A stretch of 40,982 nt of DNA from an uncultured Boseongicola sp. (GCA_938016355.1 CALLWO010000031.1:1-40982), one strand, 5' to 3'; shown: positions 17,886 through 26,792, counted from the first letter of the stretch. Numbers and translations: made by a program. Notes: generated from the letters alone by a model not told the origin.

Positions 17886-18737
17886 TTGCCAAAAACGCCA
17901 GATCACCCAACGCTGACTGACCGCAATGCCCTTGCGCTTCATCGAGCGCGTGCCTTGAAAAACCAAGAAACGTTCCTCCATCAGGAAGCTGCGGCTGATG
18001 TCGAAGAAAGAATTCTCGAGGTTAATAAATCATTCACGTCACCCGCAATTGTTGGCGGTCTTGTTGGCGCGTTTTCCGAAATCTGGCCTGGTGCGACGTT
18101 AGCAGTCGATTCTGATCGGCTTGACCTAGCGCCCAGCGCGCATGATCTGATCATTCACGCAATGGCGCTTCATTGGGCGGATGATCCGATTGGCCAGCTC
18201 GTCCAGTCGCGGCTTGCTCTGAAGCCTGACGGGCTTTTCGTTGCGGCCTTTTTGGGTGGCCAAACACTTCATGAATTGCGCACGTCCCTTGCCGAAGCCG
18301 AAGCGAAACTGACTGGAGGGCTGTCACCGCGGGTGCTTCCGATGGGGGATCTGCGTGATCTTGGCGGGCTGCTCCAACGGGCCGGATTTGCGCTGCCGGT
18401 CGCGGACAATCGCACCATTCGGGTGCGCTACAAATGTCTTTCAGATCTGGTGCGTGATTTAAGGGGCATGGGCGAAACAAACGCGCTTATAAGCCGACAT
18501 CGCCGTGTTCCGCCTCGGGCGCTTTTTGAGTTGGCCGAGAGCATTTACGCCTCGGCTTTCAAAGACGCGGATGGCTATCTGATCGCGACGTTTGAGTTGG
18601 TGTTTCTAACCGGCTGGTCGCCAGACGCGTCACAACCACAACCGCTTCGCCCCGGGTCGGCTGCTTCCCGGCTTTCTGATGCGCTTGGTGTGGACGAACA
18701 TAGCGCCAATGACCCTTCGAACCCCGAGCAACGTTGA
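17886..18737 (+). CDS. NDUFAF5/BioC-like methyltransferase-fold protein
   Basis: This 283-residue protein resembles NDUFAF5, a complex I assembly factor, in its central and C-terminal parts: HDLIIHAMALHWADDPIGQL, then LGGQTLHELR, GGLSPRVLPMGDLRDLG and LLQRAGFALPVAD. The usual SAM-binding glycine motif is missing: where VLDLGCGTG would be expected there is AIVGGLVGAFSEIWPG. It may not be a classical methyltransferase; human NDUFAF5 acts as an arginine hydroxylase. The start appears to be TTG at 17886, giving MPKTPDHPTLTDR, since no ATG or GTG is available in frame before the conserved LTDR. It is divergent from comF across only 14 bases. Confidence 0.85.
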   Translation: MPKTPDHPTLTDRNALALHRARALKNQETFLHQEAAADVEERILEVNKSFTSPAIVGGLVGAFSEIWPGATLAVDSDRLDLAPSAHDLIIHAMALHWADDPIGQLVQSRLALKPDGLFVAAFLGGQTLHELRTSLAEAEAKLTGGLSPRVLPMGDLRDLGGLLQRAGFALPVADNRTIRVRYKCLSDLVRDLRGMGETNALISRHRRVPPRALFELAESIYASAFKDADGYLIATFELVFLTGWSPDASQPQPLRPGSAASRLSDALGVDEHSANDPSNPEQR

Positions 18738-18847
18738 CCTCTGCTGAGATCCGGTTATCTGGAGGGTCTGGGAGTCACCTTTTGCCCAGGGAAACAGACA
18801 CCGTGTTCGACACACACTCAGATCGGGAAGCTCCGTTGGCCGACGAC

Positions 18848-19894
18848 ATGACCAAAACCGCCAACGCACATTTGCCTGCGGATCACCCCCCGGTGCCACG
18901 CGAGAAAATCGGCGTGCTTCTTGCCAACCTCGGTACCCCGGATGGGTATGATTACTGGTCGATGCGGCGATATCTGAACGAGTTTCTTTCTGACCGCCGC
19001 GTAATTGATTACAGCCCCTGGATCTGGCAGCCGCTTTTGCAGGCCGTGATCCTGACGAAACGCCCGTTTTCAAGCGGGGCGGCTTATAAGTCGATTTGGA
19101 ACGAAGAACAGGGCGAGAGCCCTTTGATGACGATCACCAAAGCACAAACCGAAAAGATCCGCGCCAGCATGGCCGCGCGTTTCGGGGACGACGTTTTGGT
19201 TGATTTCTGCATGCGCTATGGCAATCCGTCCACGCAGTCAAAAGTGCGCATCATGGCAGAGCGTGGATGCCGTAAGATACTGTTTTTCCCACTTTATCCG
19301 CAATATGCTGGCGCCACGACCGCAACGGCGAACGACCAGTTTTTCCGCTCGCTGATCGACGAAAAGTGGCAACCCCCAGTGCGCACTGTACCAGCGTATT
19401 TTGACCGCTCCTCTTATATCGACGCCTTGGCGCAATCCGTTGAGCGCGCCTATGGCGTGATGGAGACGAAGCCGGACATACTGGTTTGCTCGTACCATGG
19501 CGTGCCGCAGCGATACTTAATGGAAGGCGATCCCTATCATTGCCATTGTCAGAAAACGACGCGGCTTTTAAAGGAACGTCTGGGCTGGGATGACAGCGCC
19601 ATCGTGACCACATTCCAAAGCCGTTTCGGCCCGGAAGAATGGCTGCAACCATATACCGTCGAAGAAGTCGCGCGTCTGGCCGAGGGCGGGAAGAAAAACA
19701 TCGCCGTTATAGCGCCTGCGTTTTCTGCCGATTGCATCGAAACGCTCGAAGAGATCAACGAAGAAATTCGGGAAAGCTTTGAAGAAGCGGGCGGTCAGAC
19801 CTTCACCTATATTCCGTGCCTGAACGACGACAACGCCCACATCGCGGCTCTCTCAGAAGCGATTGAAGAGAACCTGAAGGGCTGGATCGAGTAG
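18848..19894 (+). CDS. hemH: Ferrochelatase
   Basis: HemH inserts Fe2+ into protoporphyrin IX, the last step of haem b synthesis. The 348-residue protein has GVLLANLGTPDGYDYWSMRRYLNEFLSD, FPLYPQYAGATTA, the active-site His in VCSYHGVPQRY, the cysteine-rich DPYHCHCQKTTRLL and the catalytic Glu region PAFSADCIETLEEI. The ATG at 18848 is taken as start; a GTG at 18803 with AGGGA upstream is an alternative that adds 15 residues. It lies about 110 bases after the NDUFAF5-like gene on the same strand. A weak hairpin followed by T5 (19904-19925) may end transcription. I did not find a clear iron-responsive operator. Confidence 0.97.
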   Translation: MTKTANAHLPADHPPVPREKIGVLLANLGTPDGYDYWSMRRYLNEFLSDRRVIDYSPWIWQPLLQAVILTKRPFSSGAAYKSIWNEEQGESPLMTITKAQTEKIRASMAARFGDDVLVDFCMRYGNPSTQSKVRIMAERGCRKILFFPLYPQYAGATTATANDQFFRSLIDEKWQPPVRTVPAYFDRSSYIDALAQSVERAYGVMETKPDILVCSYHGVPQRYLMEGDPYHCHCQKTTRLLKERLGWDDSAIVTTFQSRFGPEEWLQPYTVEEVARLAEGGKKNIAVIAPAFSADCIETLEEINEEIRESFEEAGGQTFTYIPCLNDDNAHIAALSEAIEENLKGWIE

Positions 19895-19979
19895 CCTGAG
19901 CGGCGAATTTTCGCGGCCTGTTTTTCTCTCGTTCAGAGCGTTGATCGCCAAGTTTGTCGATCTTCCGAGGGCGCGCACC

Positions 19980-20567
19980 TTAGATCAAAAGAACCTGCGT
20001 CCCGACCTTAGCCAGATCATAAAGCTCGGTGATGTGCTCGTTATAAAGCCCGATGCACCCGTTCGATGAACGCCGCCCGATCTTGCGCGTGTCATGCGTT
20101 CCGTGGATGCGGTAGTAGGTCCACGTCAGGTGCAAAGCACGGATGCCCAGCGGATTATCGGGGCCTGGCGGCATGTATTCTGGCCATTCAGGGTTGCGTT
20201 TTCGCATCGCAGGCGTCGGACGCCAGTCCGGTTCCGGGTCCTTTAGCGTCACCTTGGTGCGGCCGCGGCGAGTCAGATCTTCGCTTAGCGGAACACTGGT
20301 CGGATAGAGTTTATAAATCGTCTCGGTCTCGTCCCAATAATGGAGCGCACGAGAGGACAAATCGACAAGAATTGCGCCCTTGTTCAGGTTGTCGAAATAG
20401 GGCTGCCAATCCAACGAACGAAAGCTGGACGCATTGCGGCGCACGCTCGAGGAAACAGTGTCGCGAAATTCTGTATCATCTTGCGCAATCGCCGGTGCGG
20501 CGAGAACGGCCGCACTACCGGCGACAAAGCCGCGGCGGGTAACTTTTGGATCGATATACTTGGTCAT
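19980..20567 (-). CDS. L,D-transpeptidase (YkuD) with a Tat-type signal
   Basis: The 195-residue protein has a twin-arginine-type N-terminus (TRRGFVAGSAAVLAAPAIA), so export in folded form is likely. The YkuD catalytic region reads YRIHGTHDTRKIGRRSSNGCIGL, with the His and the nucleophile Cys of the HGT...SxGCIR/G motif. These enzymes make 3-3 crosslinks in peptidoglycan or attach lipoproteins to it. The N-terminal part contains GAILVDLSSRALHYWD, the start of the catalytic fold. The ATG at 20567 has AGGAA at good spacing; a TTG one codon earlier is less likely. Confidence 0.92.
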   Translation of the reverse strand: MTKYIDPKVTRRGFVAGSAAVLAAPAIAQDDTEFRDTVSSSVRRNASSFRSLDWQPYFDNLNKGAILVDLSSRALHYWDETETIYKLYPTSVPLSEDLTRRGRTKVTLKDPEPDWRPTPAMRKRNPEWPEYMPPGPDNPLGIRALHLTWTYYRIHGTHDTRKIGRRSSNGCIGLYNEHITELYDLAKVGTQVLLI

Positions 20568-20654
20568 CAAACATTCCTAATACGATCATTTCGCTGCGCA
20601 ACCTATCGCGAGGTTGTGGCCTCTGCAATTCACACAAGCGTCAGTTGGCCGATG

Positions 20655-20720
20655 CTGTGACACTTGGGTTTGAACCGACACGCACTTGCCTGTAAGGCAG
20701 AGAAAACCAGTCCTAAGGCG
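20655..20720 (-). pseudogene. Possible decayed tRNA-Val(UAC)-like remnant
   Basis: On the minus strand an anticodon-arm-like stretch (20701-20685: TCTGC, loop CTTACAG with anticodon TAC, GCAAG, four of five pairs) is followed at normal spacing by a T-arm-like stretch (20679-20663: GTCGG, loop TTCAAAC, CCAAG, three of five pairs). The D arm is short and the acceptor ends do not pair, so it is not a functional tRNA. It could be a remnant of a tRNA or of an attachment site, or a chance likeness. Confidence 0.3.
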
Positions 20721-20728
20721 CTTACCCC

Positions 20729-21235
20729 ATGATCCGCAAGATTTTAGCCATTTTGACCCTCACAATTCTCGCGGCTTGTGCCACACCGCCGCCGCCAATT
20801 GGGCCGGATGGCAAGCCGTTGCCGCAGATTTATCGGATCTCGAACAGCGACACAGCGGATATTCAGTTTCGCATGCTGGATGGCGTCAATGCCCTCCGCG
20901 CAGCGGCCGGTGCGTCACAAGTTAAGCTTTCATCAGAGCTGACGGCGGCAGCGGCCACGCATTCGCAAGACATGTCACTTCAGAACCGCCCCTGGCATTT
21001 TGGTTCCGACGGCTCCAGCCCGCTCGACCGGGTTTTGCGTGTTGGTTATGCCGGGCAACTGATGGGCGAAAACATCTCTGAGACCTACGAAACCGAGCTG
21101 GAAACGCTCAGCGCCTGGATGTCTGAACCCGATACCCGTAGCGTCATTTTGGACACACGGGCATCGGATATGGGGTTTGCGTGGTTTCAAGAAGACAACG
21201 GTAAGATCTGGTGGACGCTGATTTTGGGCGGCTAA
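20729..21235 (+). CDS. CAP-domain lipoprotein
   Basis: This 168-residue protein begins MIRKILAILTLTILAAC, with lipobox LAAC (Cys17), so it should be a lipid-anchored envelope protein. The CAP domain covers about residues 48-168: MLDGVNALRAAAGASQVKLSSELTAAAATHSQDM, the GENISE motif and the C-terminal strand GKIWWTLILGG. It is shorter than the secreted CAP protein at 12967-13602 and lacks the SPGHR signature. It is flanked by two L,D-transpeptidase-type genes, which suggests a cell-wall role. The activity of bacterial CAP domains is mostly unknown. Confidence 0.88.
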   Translation: MIRKILAILTLTILAACATPPPPIGPDGKPLPQIYRISNSDTADIQFRMLDGVNALRAAAGASQVKLSSELTAAAATHSQDMSLQNRPWHFGSDGSSPLDRVLRVGYAGQLMGENISETYETELETLSAWMSEPDTRSVILDTRASDMGFAWFQEDNGKIWWTLILGG

Positions 21236-21244
21236 GCGCCCGGG

Positions 21245-21742
21245 TCACGCAAAGATTGTTATCGGCGTTCCAGTGCGCACCATTGCATAGATCTCTTCGA
21301 TCTCTTCATTGGTCACGGCAACGCATCCCCAAGTCCAGTCGCGTTTCAGCAGGCTGACCGGCGTTCCCCGCCCATGAATGAAAATGTCGCCACCGGGTGA
21401 ATGCCCCAAGGCGCGGGCTTCGGCGATATCGCGGGCGTTCGGATAACTGATCCCAAGCGACAGGTGAAACCGGCTGTTGGGATTGCGGCGGTCGATGTAA
21501 TAGGCGCCCTCTGGCGTCTTTCCGTCGCCTTCGATTTTCTTGTCACCGCTAGGCGCGAACCCAAGATCGATCTCATAGCCGCGAATGGCGGTTTCGTTAT
21601 GCATCAAATACATGCGGCGGCTGTTTTTGAAGACAGCAATCTTGGTGACCTCGGGGCCGTTGTATTTTTTGAATTTGGATGCGCAGCCGGAAAGGACCGC
21701 AGCGAGCGCGCCAAAAAGCGCGAAACGTCTTGTAATTGCCAT
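21245..21742 (-). CDS. L,D-transpeptidase-fold (YkuD) lipoprotein
   Basis: With ATG at 21742 this is a 165-residue lipoprotein (MAITRRFALFGALAAVLSGC, lipobox LSGC). The YkuD domain shows KIAVFKNSRRMYLM at its start, GDGKTPEGAYYI in the middle, and the catalytic stretch IFIHGRGTPVSLLKRDWTWGCVAV. It resembles the ErfK/YafK type, in which some members hydrolyse the bond between Lpp-type proteins and peptidoglycan rather than form crosslinks. It is convergent with the CAP lipoprotein, nine bases apart. A TTG ten codons upstream could start a longer form, but the lipoprotein signal argues for the ATG. Confidence 0.9.
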   Translation of the reverse strand: MAITRRFALFGALAAVLSGCASKFKKYNGPEVTKIAVFKNSRRMYLMHNETAIRGYEIDLGFAPSGDKKIEGDGKTPEGAYYIDRRNPNSRFHLSLGISYPNARDIAEARALGHSPGGDIFIHGRGTPVSLLKRDWTWGCVAVTNEEIEEIYAMVRTGTPITIFA

Positions 21743-21811
21743 GGGTCGTTGCCCGATTTTTATCTGCCTCAACAGGGCATTATCACATATCGTCTTCGTT
21801 TAAAATCACAT

Positions 21812-23029
21812 TCAGGCGAGTTCGAATGCGCCGGCCACCTCAACGTGGGTCGACCACCGAAACTGATCGACGACATCGAGCCATTTCAACTGGTATCCCG
21901 CTTTGGTTAAGATTTGCGCATCGCGCCCAAAAGTCACGGGATTGCACGACACAGATGCAACCTTTTTGATACCTGATTGAGCAAGTTCAATGGTTTGCGC
22001 TTCTGCACCGGCCCGCGGCGGGTCGATGACGGCAGCGTCAAACTTGGCAAGTTCGTCGCGGAGCATTGGTCTTCGAAACAAATCCCGATCCAATGTCTCC
22101 ACCCGCTTCAAACCCGCAGCGTGCCGCCACCCTTGGTCAAGCGCGGTCAGAAGACTCGCGTCGTTTTCAACGGCCAAAACGCTCGCGTGCTGCGCAAGGG
22201 GTAGCGAGAACGTGCCGCAGCCCGCAAAGAGATCAATCACCGATTTAGCTTTTCCCACGGCCTCCGCAACGCAGGCCATCAAAGCCACTTCGCCTTCATG
22301 CGTTGCCTGAAGAAACGCCCCGGGCGACAAAGGCACAGGTGCGGCGCCCAATGTGATGGTTGGTGGCCGGCGCTGAACAACCGTTTCGCCATCCCAGCTG
22401 ACCCTTGCCAGATCATGTTCTTCGGCGACCGCTGCAATGTCCTGCGTCAAAGGAATATCAAGCGCCTTGCCATCAGTGACCGCAACATCAAGACCGGTTT
22501 CGCTTTCTGTGACTGCTAATCGAAGTTCGCTTTTCCGCGACGCGCCGAGCCGCGTGAGGGCTTCCAAGGCAGGCGCGGCGTCAACCAGAGCGGGGGTCAA
22601 GATCAGACAATTAGGCACCGCCGTCAAAGCGTCGCTTGCTGGCGCATGAAAGCCGACCATTGCGCCTTTTTTCGTTCGACGGCCCGAAAACACAGCCCGA
22701 CGACGCGATGCAAGGCTGGAGGTGTGAATGTGTCGGATCGGTGCATCAAGCCCATGCGCCGCAAGCGCGTTTCGAACGACATCGGCTTTCCAGGCGGACA
22801 CAAATTCGTCGGTTGCATGCTGCAGACCGCACCCCCCACAACTTTTGTAATGTCGGCACGGGGCAGCAACACGCATTTGCGAGGGTTTTGATATGCGGGG
22901 TGTCGCGACCTTGCCGCCAACGGCAACGCCTTCCACGATCTCGCCCGGAAGCGTTCTGGGAACATATACCGGACCCTCGGCGATCCCGTCCCCGTGATGG
23001 CCAAGGCGCTCGATCGTGAATTCAGTCAT
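21812..23029 (-). CDS. TrmA/RlmD-family 23S rRNA or tRNA (uracil-5-)-methyltransferase
   Basis: The 405-residue protein has an N-terminal TRAM-like domain (about 1-50) and four cysteines that would bind a [4Fe-4S] cluster: Cys58, Cys64, Cys67 (CRHYKSCGGCGLQH) and Cys141. SAM motif VIDLFAGCGTFSLPLAQ is at 264-280, DPPRAGAEAQ at 336-345 and the catalytic Cys362 in VSCNPVTFGRD. The cluster points to the RlmD/RlmC type (m5U in 23S rRNA) rather than TrmA. The exact target base cannot be read from sequence. Its ATG directly follows the stop codon of the upstream ABC gene (TAGATG). Confidence 0.93.
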   Translation of the reverse strand: MTEFTIERLGHHGDGIAEGPVYVPRTLPGEIVEGVAVGGKVATPRISKPSQMRVAAPCRHYKSCGGCGLQHATDEFVSAWKADVVRNALAAHGLDAPIRHIHTSSLASRRRAVFSGRRTKKGAMVGFHAPASDALTAVPNCLILTPALVDAAPALEALTRLGASRKSELRLAVTESETGLDVAVTDGKALDIPLTQDIAAVAEEHDLARVSWDGETVVQRRPPTITLGAAPVPLSPGAFLQATHEGEVALMACVAEAVGKAKSVIDLFAGCGTFSLPLAQHASVLAVENDASLLTALDQGWRHAAGLKRVETLDRDLFRRPMLRDELAKFDAAVIDPPRAGAEAQTIELAQSGIKKVASVSCNPVTFGRDAQILTKAGYQLKWLDVVDQFRWSTHVEVAGAFELA

Positions 23030-24868
23030 CTATTCCGCAGCCTCTTTGATCCCGATGAAACCGCCGGATTGGCGTTGCCAGAACCGAGCGTAGGTTCCGC
23101 CATTTGAGAGAAGTTCGTTGTGGGTGCCCTGTTCGACAATCTGCCCGTCTTCAAGAACGACGATGCGATCCATCCGAGCGATGGTTGAAAGTCGGTGCGC
23201 AATGGCAAGCACGGTTTTGCCCTCCATGACATTTTCCAGCGCCGATTGGATCGAGGCCTCAACTTCGGAATCAAGCGCGCTCGTGGCCTCATCAAGGATC
23301 AGGATAGGCGCGTCTTTCAGAATTGCGCGAGCAAGGGCGATCCGCTGGCGTTGTCCACCAGACAGCTTCACGCCACGCTCACCCAGATGCGCATCGTAGC
23401 CTTTGCGCCCCATGTGGTCTTCCAAATCGACGATGAACTCGTGCGCTTCGGCGCGGTTTGCTGCGTCAATTATCTGTTCTTCCGTCGCGCCCGGCTTGCC
23501 ATAAACGATGTTGGCTCGCGCCGAGCGATTGAACATCGCAGTTTCCTGCGTGACCATGCCAATTTCGCGGCGCAGGCTTTCTTGCGTAATGGTCTTGGTG
23601 TCCTGACCTGCAACCCGAACCGTCCCGCTTTCCGGGTCGTACAGACGCAAAAGCAGCGAAACGAGCGTGGATTTACCGGCACCAGATGCCCCCACGATGC
23701 CAAGCTTCTCTCCCGGTTGAACCGTCAGGTTAATGGACGAAACGCCACCTGACTTGCGACCATATGCAAAGTCCACATCCTTAAATTCGATACTTGGCGC
23801 GCCTTTCACCAAAGGATTGGCACCGTTGGAATCAACCAGTGTATACGGAGGTGTAAGGGTTTTCATGCCGTCTTCGACCTCGCCAATGGCGGCATAGATC
23901 GACATCAAAACGTGACTGACCCAGCCGGTCATTTGAGAGATGCGGATGGCAATTGCACCGGCGGCCACGACATCGCCCGGACTTGCGGCACCCTGTGTCC
24001 AGAACCAGAGAGTGCCGCCAAGAAGCAGGACCGGCACCGATCCGGCAACAGTCATCAAGCAAAATCGGAAGATCGCCGCGATCACGCCGTAGTCGAGAGC
24101 GGTTTCACGAAAGGCTCGCACCGCTTTGATTGCTTCGCCTTCTTCGTGGTCGGCGTGCGCAAAAAGCTTCACAGTTTTGATGTTCGTGATTGTGTCGACC
24201 ACCTGCCCTGTGACCAGCGCGCGAGCGTTTGCGCGCGCCTTTGAGCGCACGCGGATGCGCGGCATAAACCAACGTACCATCGCAAGATAGCCAATCAGCC
24301 AAATCCCCAGCCCCAATGCCATCCAGCCATTAATCGCCGTCAATAGCAGGGCAGATCCAATAAGAGAGGCGAGCGCAAAGAAGATCACATTGATCACTTC
24401 ACCCACGACATCCGTCAAAGCGCGCGCCGTCTGCATTTGCTTTTGCGCAATTCGGCCCGCGAAATCATTGTCAAAGAAGGTCACCGACTGGCCCAATGTC
24501 CAGCGGTGAAGGCGGGTCAGAACCAACGGGTTCACGTTGGGCAAGACAACGACCGAGTTGGCCATCGAAGACAGGCCAAAGAAGAGCGGGCGCGCAACGA
24601 GGAAGAACGCAAGAACGCCTGCCACGACAAACCAGTTCGTGGAAAAGTAAGTTTCCGGGTTTGATGTAAGGGCCGTATCGATGACGTATCCCAACAGCAG
24701 CGCCGTGCAGACTTCCAGCGTTCCCGCCGCTGCCGAGATCAGGCCAGCCGCCCAAAGTACGGGGTACGTGCCCGACAACGCCCAGCGAAAGAACGCGAGC
24801 AGCGTTTGTGGCGGCGGACCCTCGGCGGGGCGAAATCCGTCAATCAGGTTTCCGGCGCGGCGGATCAT
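23030..24868 (-). CDS. ABC transporter half-molecule, permease plus ATPase (second of a tandem pair)
   Basis: The 612-residue protein has a six-helix exporter-type membrane domain (about 30-330) and an ATPase domain with Walker A GASGAGKST (near 390), signature LSGGQRQR, Walker B ILILDEATSALDS and the switch AHRLS. All catalytic residues are intact. It overlaps the upstream half-transporter by four bases (ATGA). The two are clear paralogues, including the shared C-terminal signature ARFWxRQSGGFI. They most likely form a heterodimeric exporter of the lipid/drug type. The substrate is unknown; the neighbouring genes do not suggest one. Confidence 0.93.
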   Translation of the reverse strand: MIRRAGNLIDGFRPAEGPPPQTLLAFFRWALSGTYPVLWAAGLISAAAGTLEVCTALLLGYVIDTALTSNPETYFSTNWFVVAGVLAFFLVARPLFFGLSSMANSVVVLPNVNPLVLTRLHRWTLGQSVTFFDNDFAGRIAQKQMQTARALTDVVGEVINVIFFALASLIGSALLLTAINGWMALGLGIWLIGYLAMVRWFMPRIRVRSKARANARALVTGQVVDTITNIKTVKLFAHADHEEGEAIKAVRAFRETALDYGVIAAIFRFCLMTVAGSVPVLLLGGTLWFWTQGAASPGDVVAAGAIAIRISQMTGWVSHVLMSIYAAIGEVEDGMKTLTPPYTLVDSNGANPLVKGAPSIEFKDVDFAYGRKSGGVSSINLTVQPGEKLGIVGASGAGKSTLVSLLLRLYDPESGTVRVAGQDTKTITQESLRREIGMVTQETAMFNRSARANIVYGKPGATEEQIIDAANRAEAHEFIVDLEDHMGRKGYDAHLGERGVKLSGGQRQRIALARAILKDAPILILDEATSALDSEVEASIQSALENVMEGKTVLAIAHRLSTIARMDRIVVLEDGQIVEQGTHNELLSNGGTYARFWQRQSGGFIGIKEAAE

Positions 24869-26712
24869 TCAGCGGCCTCCACGTCTGTGTCGATAAAACC
24901 ACCCGACTGGCGGTTCCAGAACCGAGCATATAGCCCGCCACGATCCAAAAGCGCGGAATGGCTGCCTTGTTCCACAATCCGCCCTTCGTCGAGCACCAGA
25001 ATCCGATCCATTTTCGCGATGGTCGAGAGACGGTGCGCGATGGCGATCACCGTTTTACCTTCCATCATGCCATAGAGCGTTTCTTGGATCGCAGCCTCGA
25101 TCTCGGAATCGAGCGCGCTTGTGGCTTCATCCAAAACGAGGATTGGCGCGTCCTTCAGGATGACGCGCGCAAGTGCGATCCGCTGACGCTGGCCCCCGGA
25201 CAATTTCACACCGCGCTCGCCGACATGCGCGTCATAGCCAGCGCGACCTTCCGGATCTTCGAGATCAAGGATGAAGTCGTGCGCCTCGGCTCGTTCAGCG
25301 GCCAGCAACATGGCGTCTTCGCCCGCGTCTGGGCGACCGTAAAGAATATTATCACGCACTGAGCGGTGCAGAAGCGAGGAGTCCTGTTGGACCATGCCGA
25401 TCCGGGCGCGCAGGCTGTCCTGGGTCACGTCCGCGATGTTCTGATCATCGATGCGTATTTCACCGCCGTCGGAGTCATAAAAACGCAGAAGTAGTTTCAC
25501 GAGCGTCGATTTTCCAGCACCGGAACGGCCTATCAGACCAACTTTTTCACCCGGTTCGATGACGAGATCAATGTTGTCGAGACCTCCGGCTTCCTTGCCG
25601 TAATGGTGACTAAGCGCGCGCATTTCGATACGTCCGCTCTTGAGATCCAAAGGAAGAGCCGACTTCTTGTCCACCAGATCTATGGGCTGCGCGATGGTTT
25701 CCATACCTTCGGCGACGATGCCCAGGTTTCTGAAGAACGACGACAGCGCCCACATGATCCAGCCGGTCATCGCGTTGAGGCGCAAAACCAGCGTCGATGC
25801 GACGGCAACCACACCAACCGTTGCCGCATCAGCTGACCAAAGCCAAATGGCCCATCCGACCACGCCAACGACGAGGAAGCCATTGATGACATTCAGGGCG
25901 ACATCCATGATCGTATAGAGCCGCATTTCAAGCTGGAACGTCTTGCGGGAATGCTCGATCGCCTCGCGGGCATATTCCTTTTCGACATTCGTATGCGCGA
26001 ACATCTTGACCGAGTGGATGTTGGAATAGCTATCGACGACACGGCCCGTCACGGCGCTCCGCGCGTCCGACGCTGCCTGACTTGCCGGTCCGACGCGCGC
26101 CACAACCCAGCGGACCAAAATCAGATAGAGGATTAACCAAGCTGCCAATGGCAGCATCAATCGCATGTCCGCACCCGACAGCAGAATGAAGGCGCCCGCG
26201 ACATAAGCTAGCGAATAGGCCATCGCATCAAAAACCTGAAATACGGCTTCGCCGGCCGCTGGCGGCGTTTGCATGATCCGGTTTGCGATGCGGCCGGCAA
26301 AGTCATTCTCGAACCACCCCACGGATTGCCGCAATACATGGCTATGTGCGCGCCAACGGATCAGGGTTCCGAAATTTGGCATGATCGCATTGTTCAAAAA
26401 ACCGACATCAATAACTTGGATTAGCGGGCGCAGGACCAGCAGGAAGACGGCGAGCGCAAGCATTTCCATTCCATAGTCAGACCAGAACGTTGAGGCTTCG
26501 GTCGTTCCGAGAACATCCACAAGGCGGCCCAAATAGGAAATCAGCCAAATCTCAATGATTGCCGAAACCATCGTCAAGATGCCTGTCACGGCGAAGACCT
26601 TTTTAAATGGCTGGCAATAGTCGACCAGAAACGGCCACAGCTTTTGCGGTGGCGTGTCGGATTCTGGATAGTCGCAATAGGGATCGACTAGATTTTCAAA
26701 GTAGCGAAACAT
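24865..26712 (-). CDS. ABC transporter half-molecule, permease plus ATPase (first of a tandem pair)
   Basis: The 615-residue protein opens MFRYFENLVDPYCDYPESDTPP, then a six-helix membrane domain (about 35-335) with WFENDFAGRIANRIMQTPPAAGEAVFQ in a cytoplasmic loop. The ATPase domain has GRSGAGKST, the LSGGQRQR signature, ILVLDEATSALDS and AHRLS. It is a paralogue of the gene that follows and probably its partner. Both carry the FENDFAGRI/FDNDFAGRI loop. The pair is intact, with no sign of a degenerate ATP site. It starts about 170 bases after cca, beyond a weak hairpin. Confidence 0.93.
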   Translation of the reverse strand: MFRYFENLVDPYCDYPESDTPPQKLWPFLVDYCQPFKKVFAVTGILTMVSAIIEIWLISYLGRLVDVLGTTEASTFWSDYGMEMLALAVFLLVLRPLIQVIDVGFLNNAIMPNFGTLIRWRAHSHVLRQSVGWFENDFAGRIANRIMQTPPAAGEAVFQVFDAMAYSLAYVAGAFILLSGADMRLMLPLAAWLILYLILVRWVVARVGPASQAASDARSAVTGRVVDSYSNIHSVKMFAHTNVEKEYAREAIEHSRKTFQLEMRLYTIMDVALNVINGFLVVGVVGWAIWLWSADAATVGVVAVASTLVLRLNAMTGWIMWALSSFFRNLGIVAEGMETIAQPIDLVDKKSALPLDLKSGRIEMRALSHHYGKEAGGLDNIDLVIEPGEKVGLIGRSGAGKSTLVKLLLRFYDSDGGEIRIDDQNIADVTQDSLRARIGMVQQDSSLLHRSVRDNILYGRPDAGEDAMLLAAERAEAHDFILDLEDPEGRAGYDAHVGERGVKLSGGQRQRIALARVILKDAPILVLDEATSALDSEIEAAIQETLYGMMEGKTVIAIAHRLSTIAKMDRILVLDEGRIVEQGSHSALLDRGGLYARFWNRQSGGFIDTDVEAAE

Positions 26713-26762
26713 GTCGGGGGCTCCGAAGATCGAGCAAAGGGCAATATGAAAGCGGGGCGGTC

Positions 26763-26792
26763 AAAACCGGACCCGAAACAGAATGGGTCCGG
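26763..26792 (-). terminator. Hairpin after cca, probable weak terminator
   Basis: CCGGACCC (26767-26774) pairs perfectly with GGGTCCGG (26785-26792) around a ten-base loop. Four U follow on the minus strand. It lies between the cca stop codon (26886) and the ABC gene start (26712), so it may lower read-through from the hslO-nudix-cca operon into the ABC genes. Confidence 0.5.
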
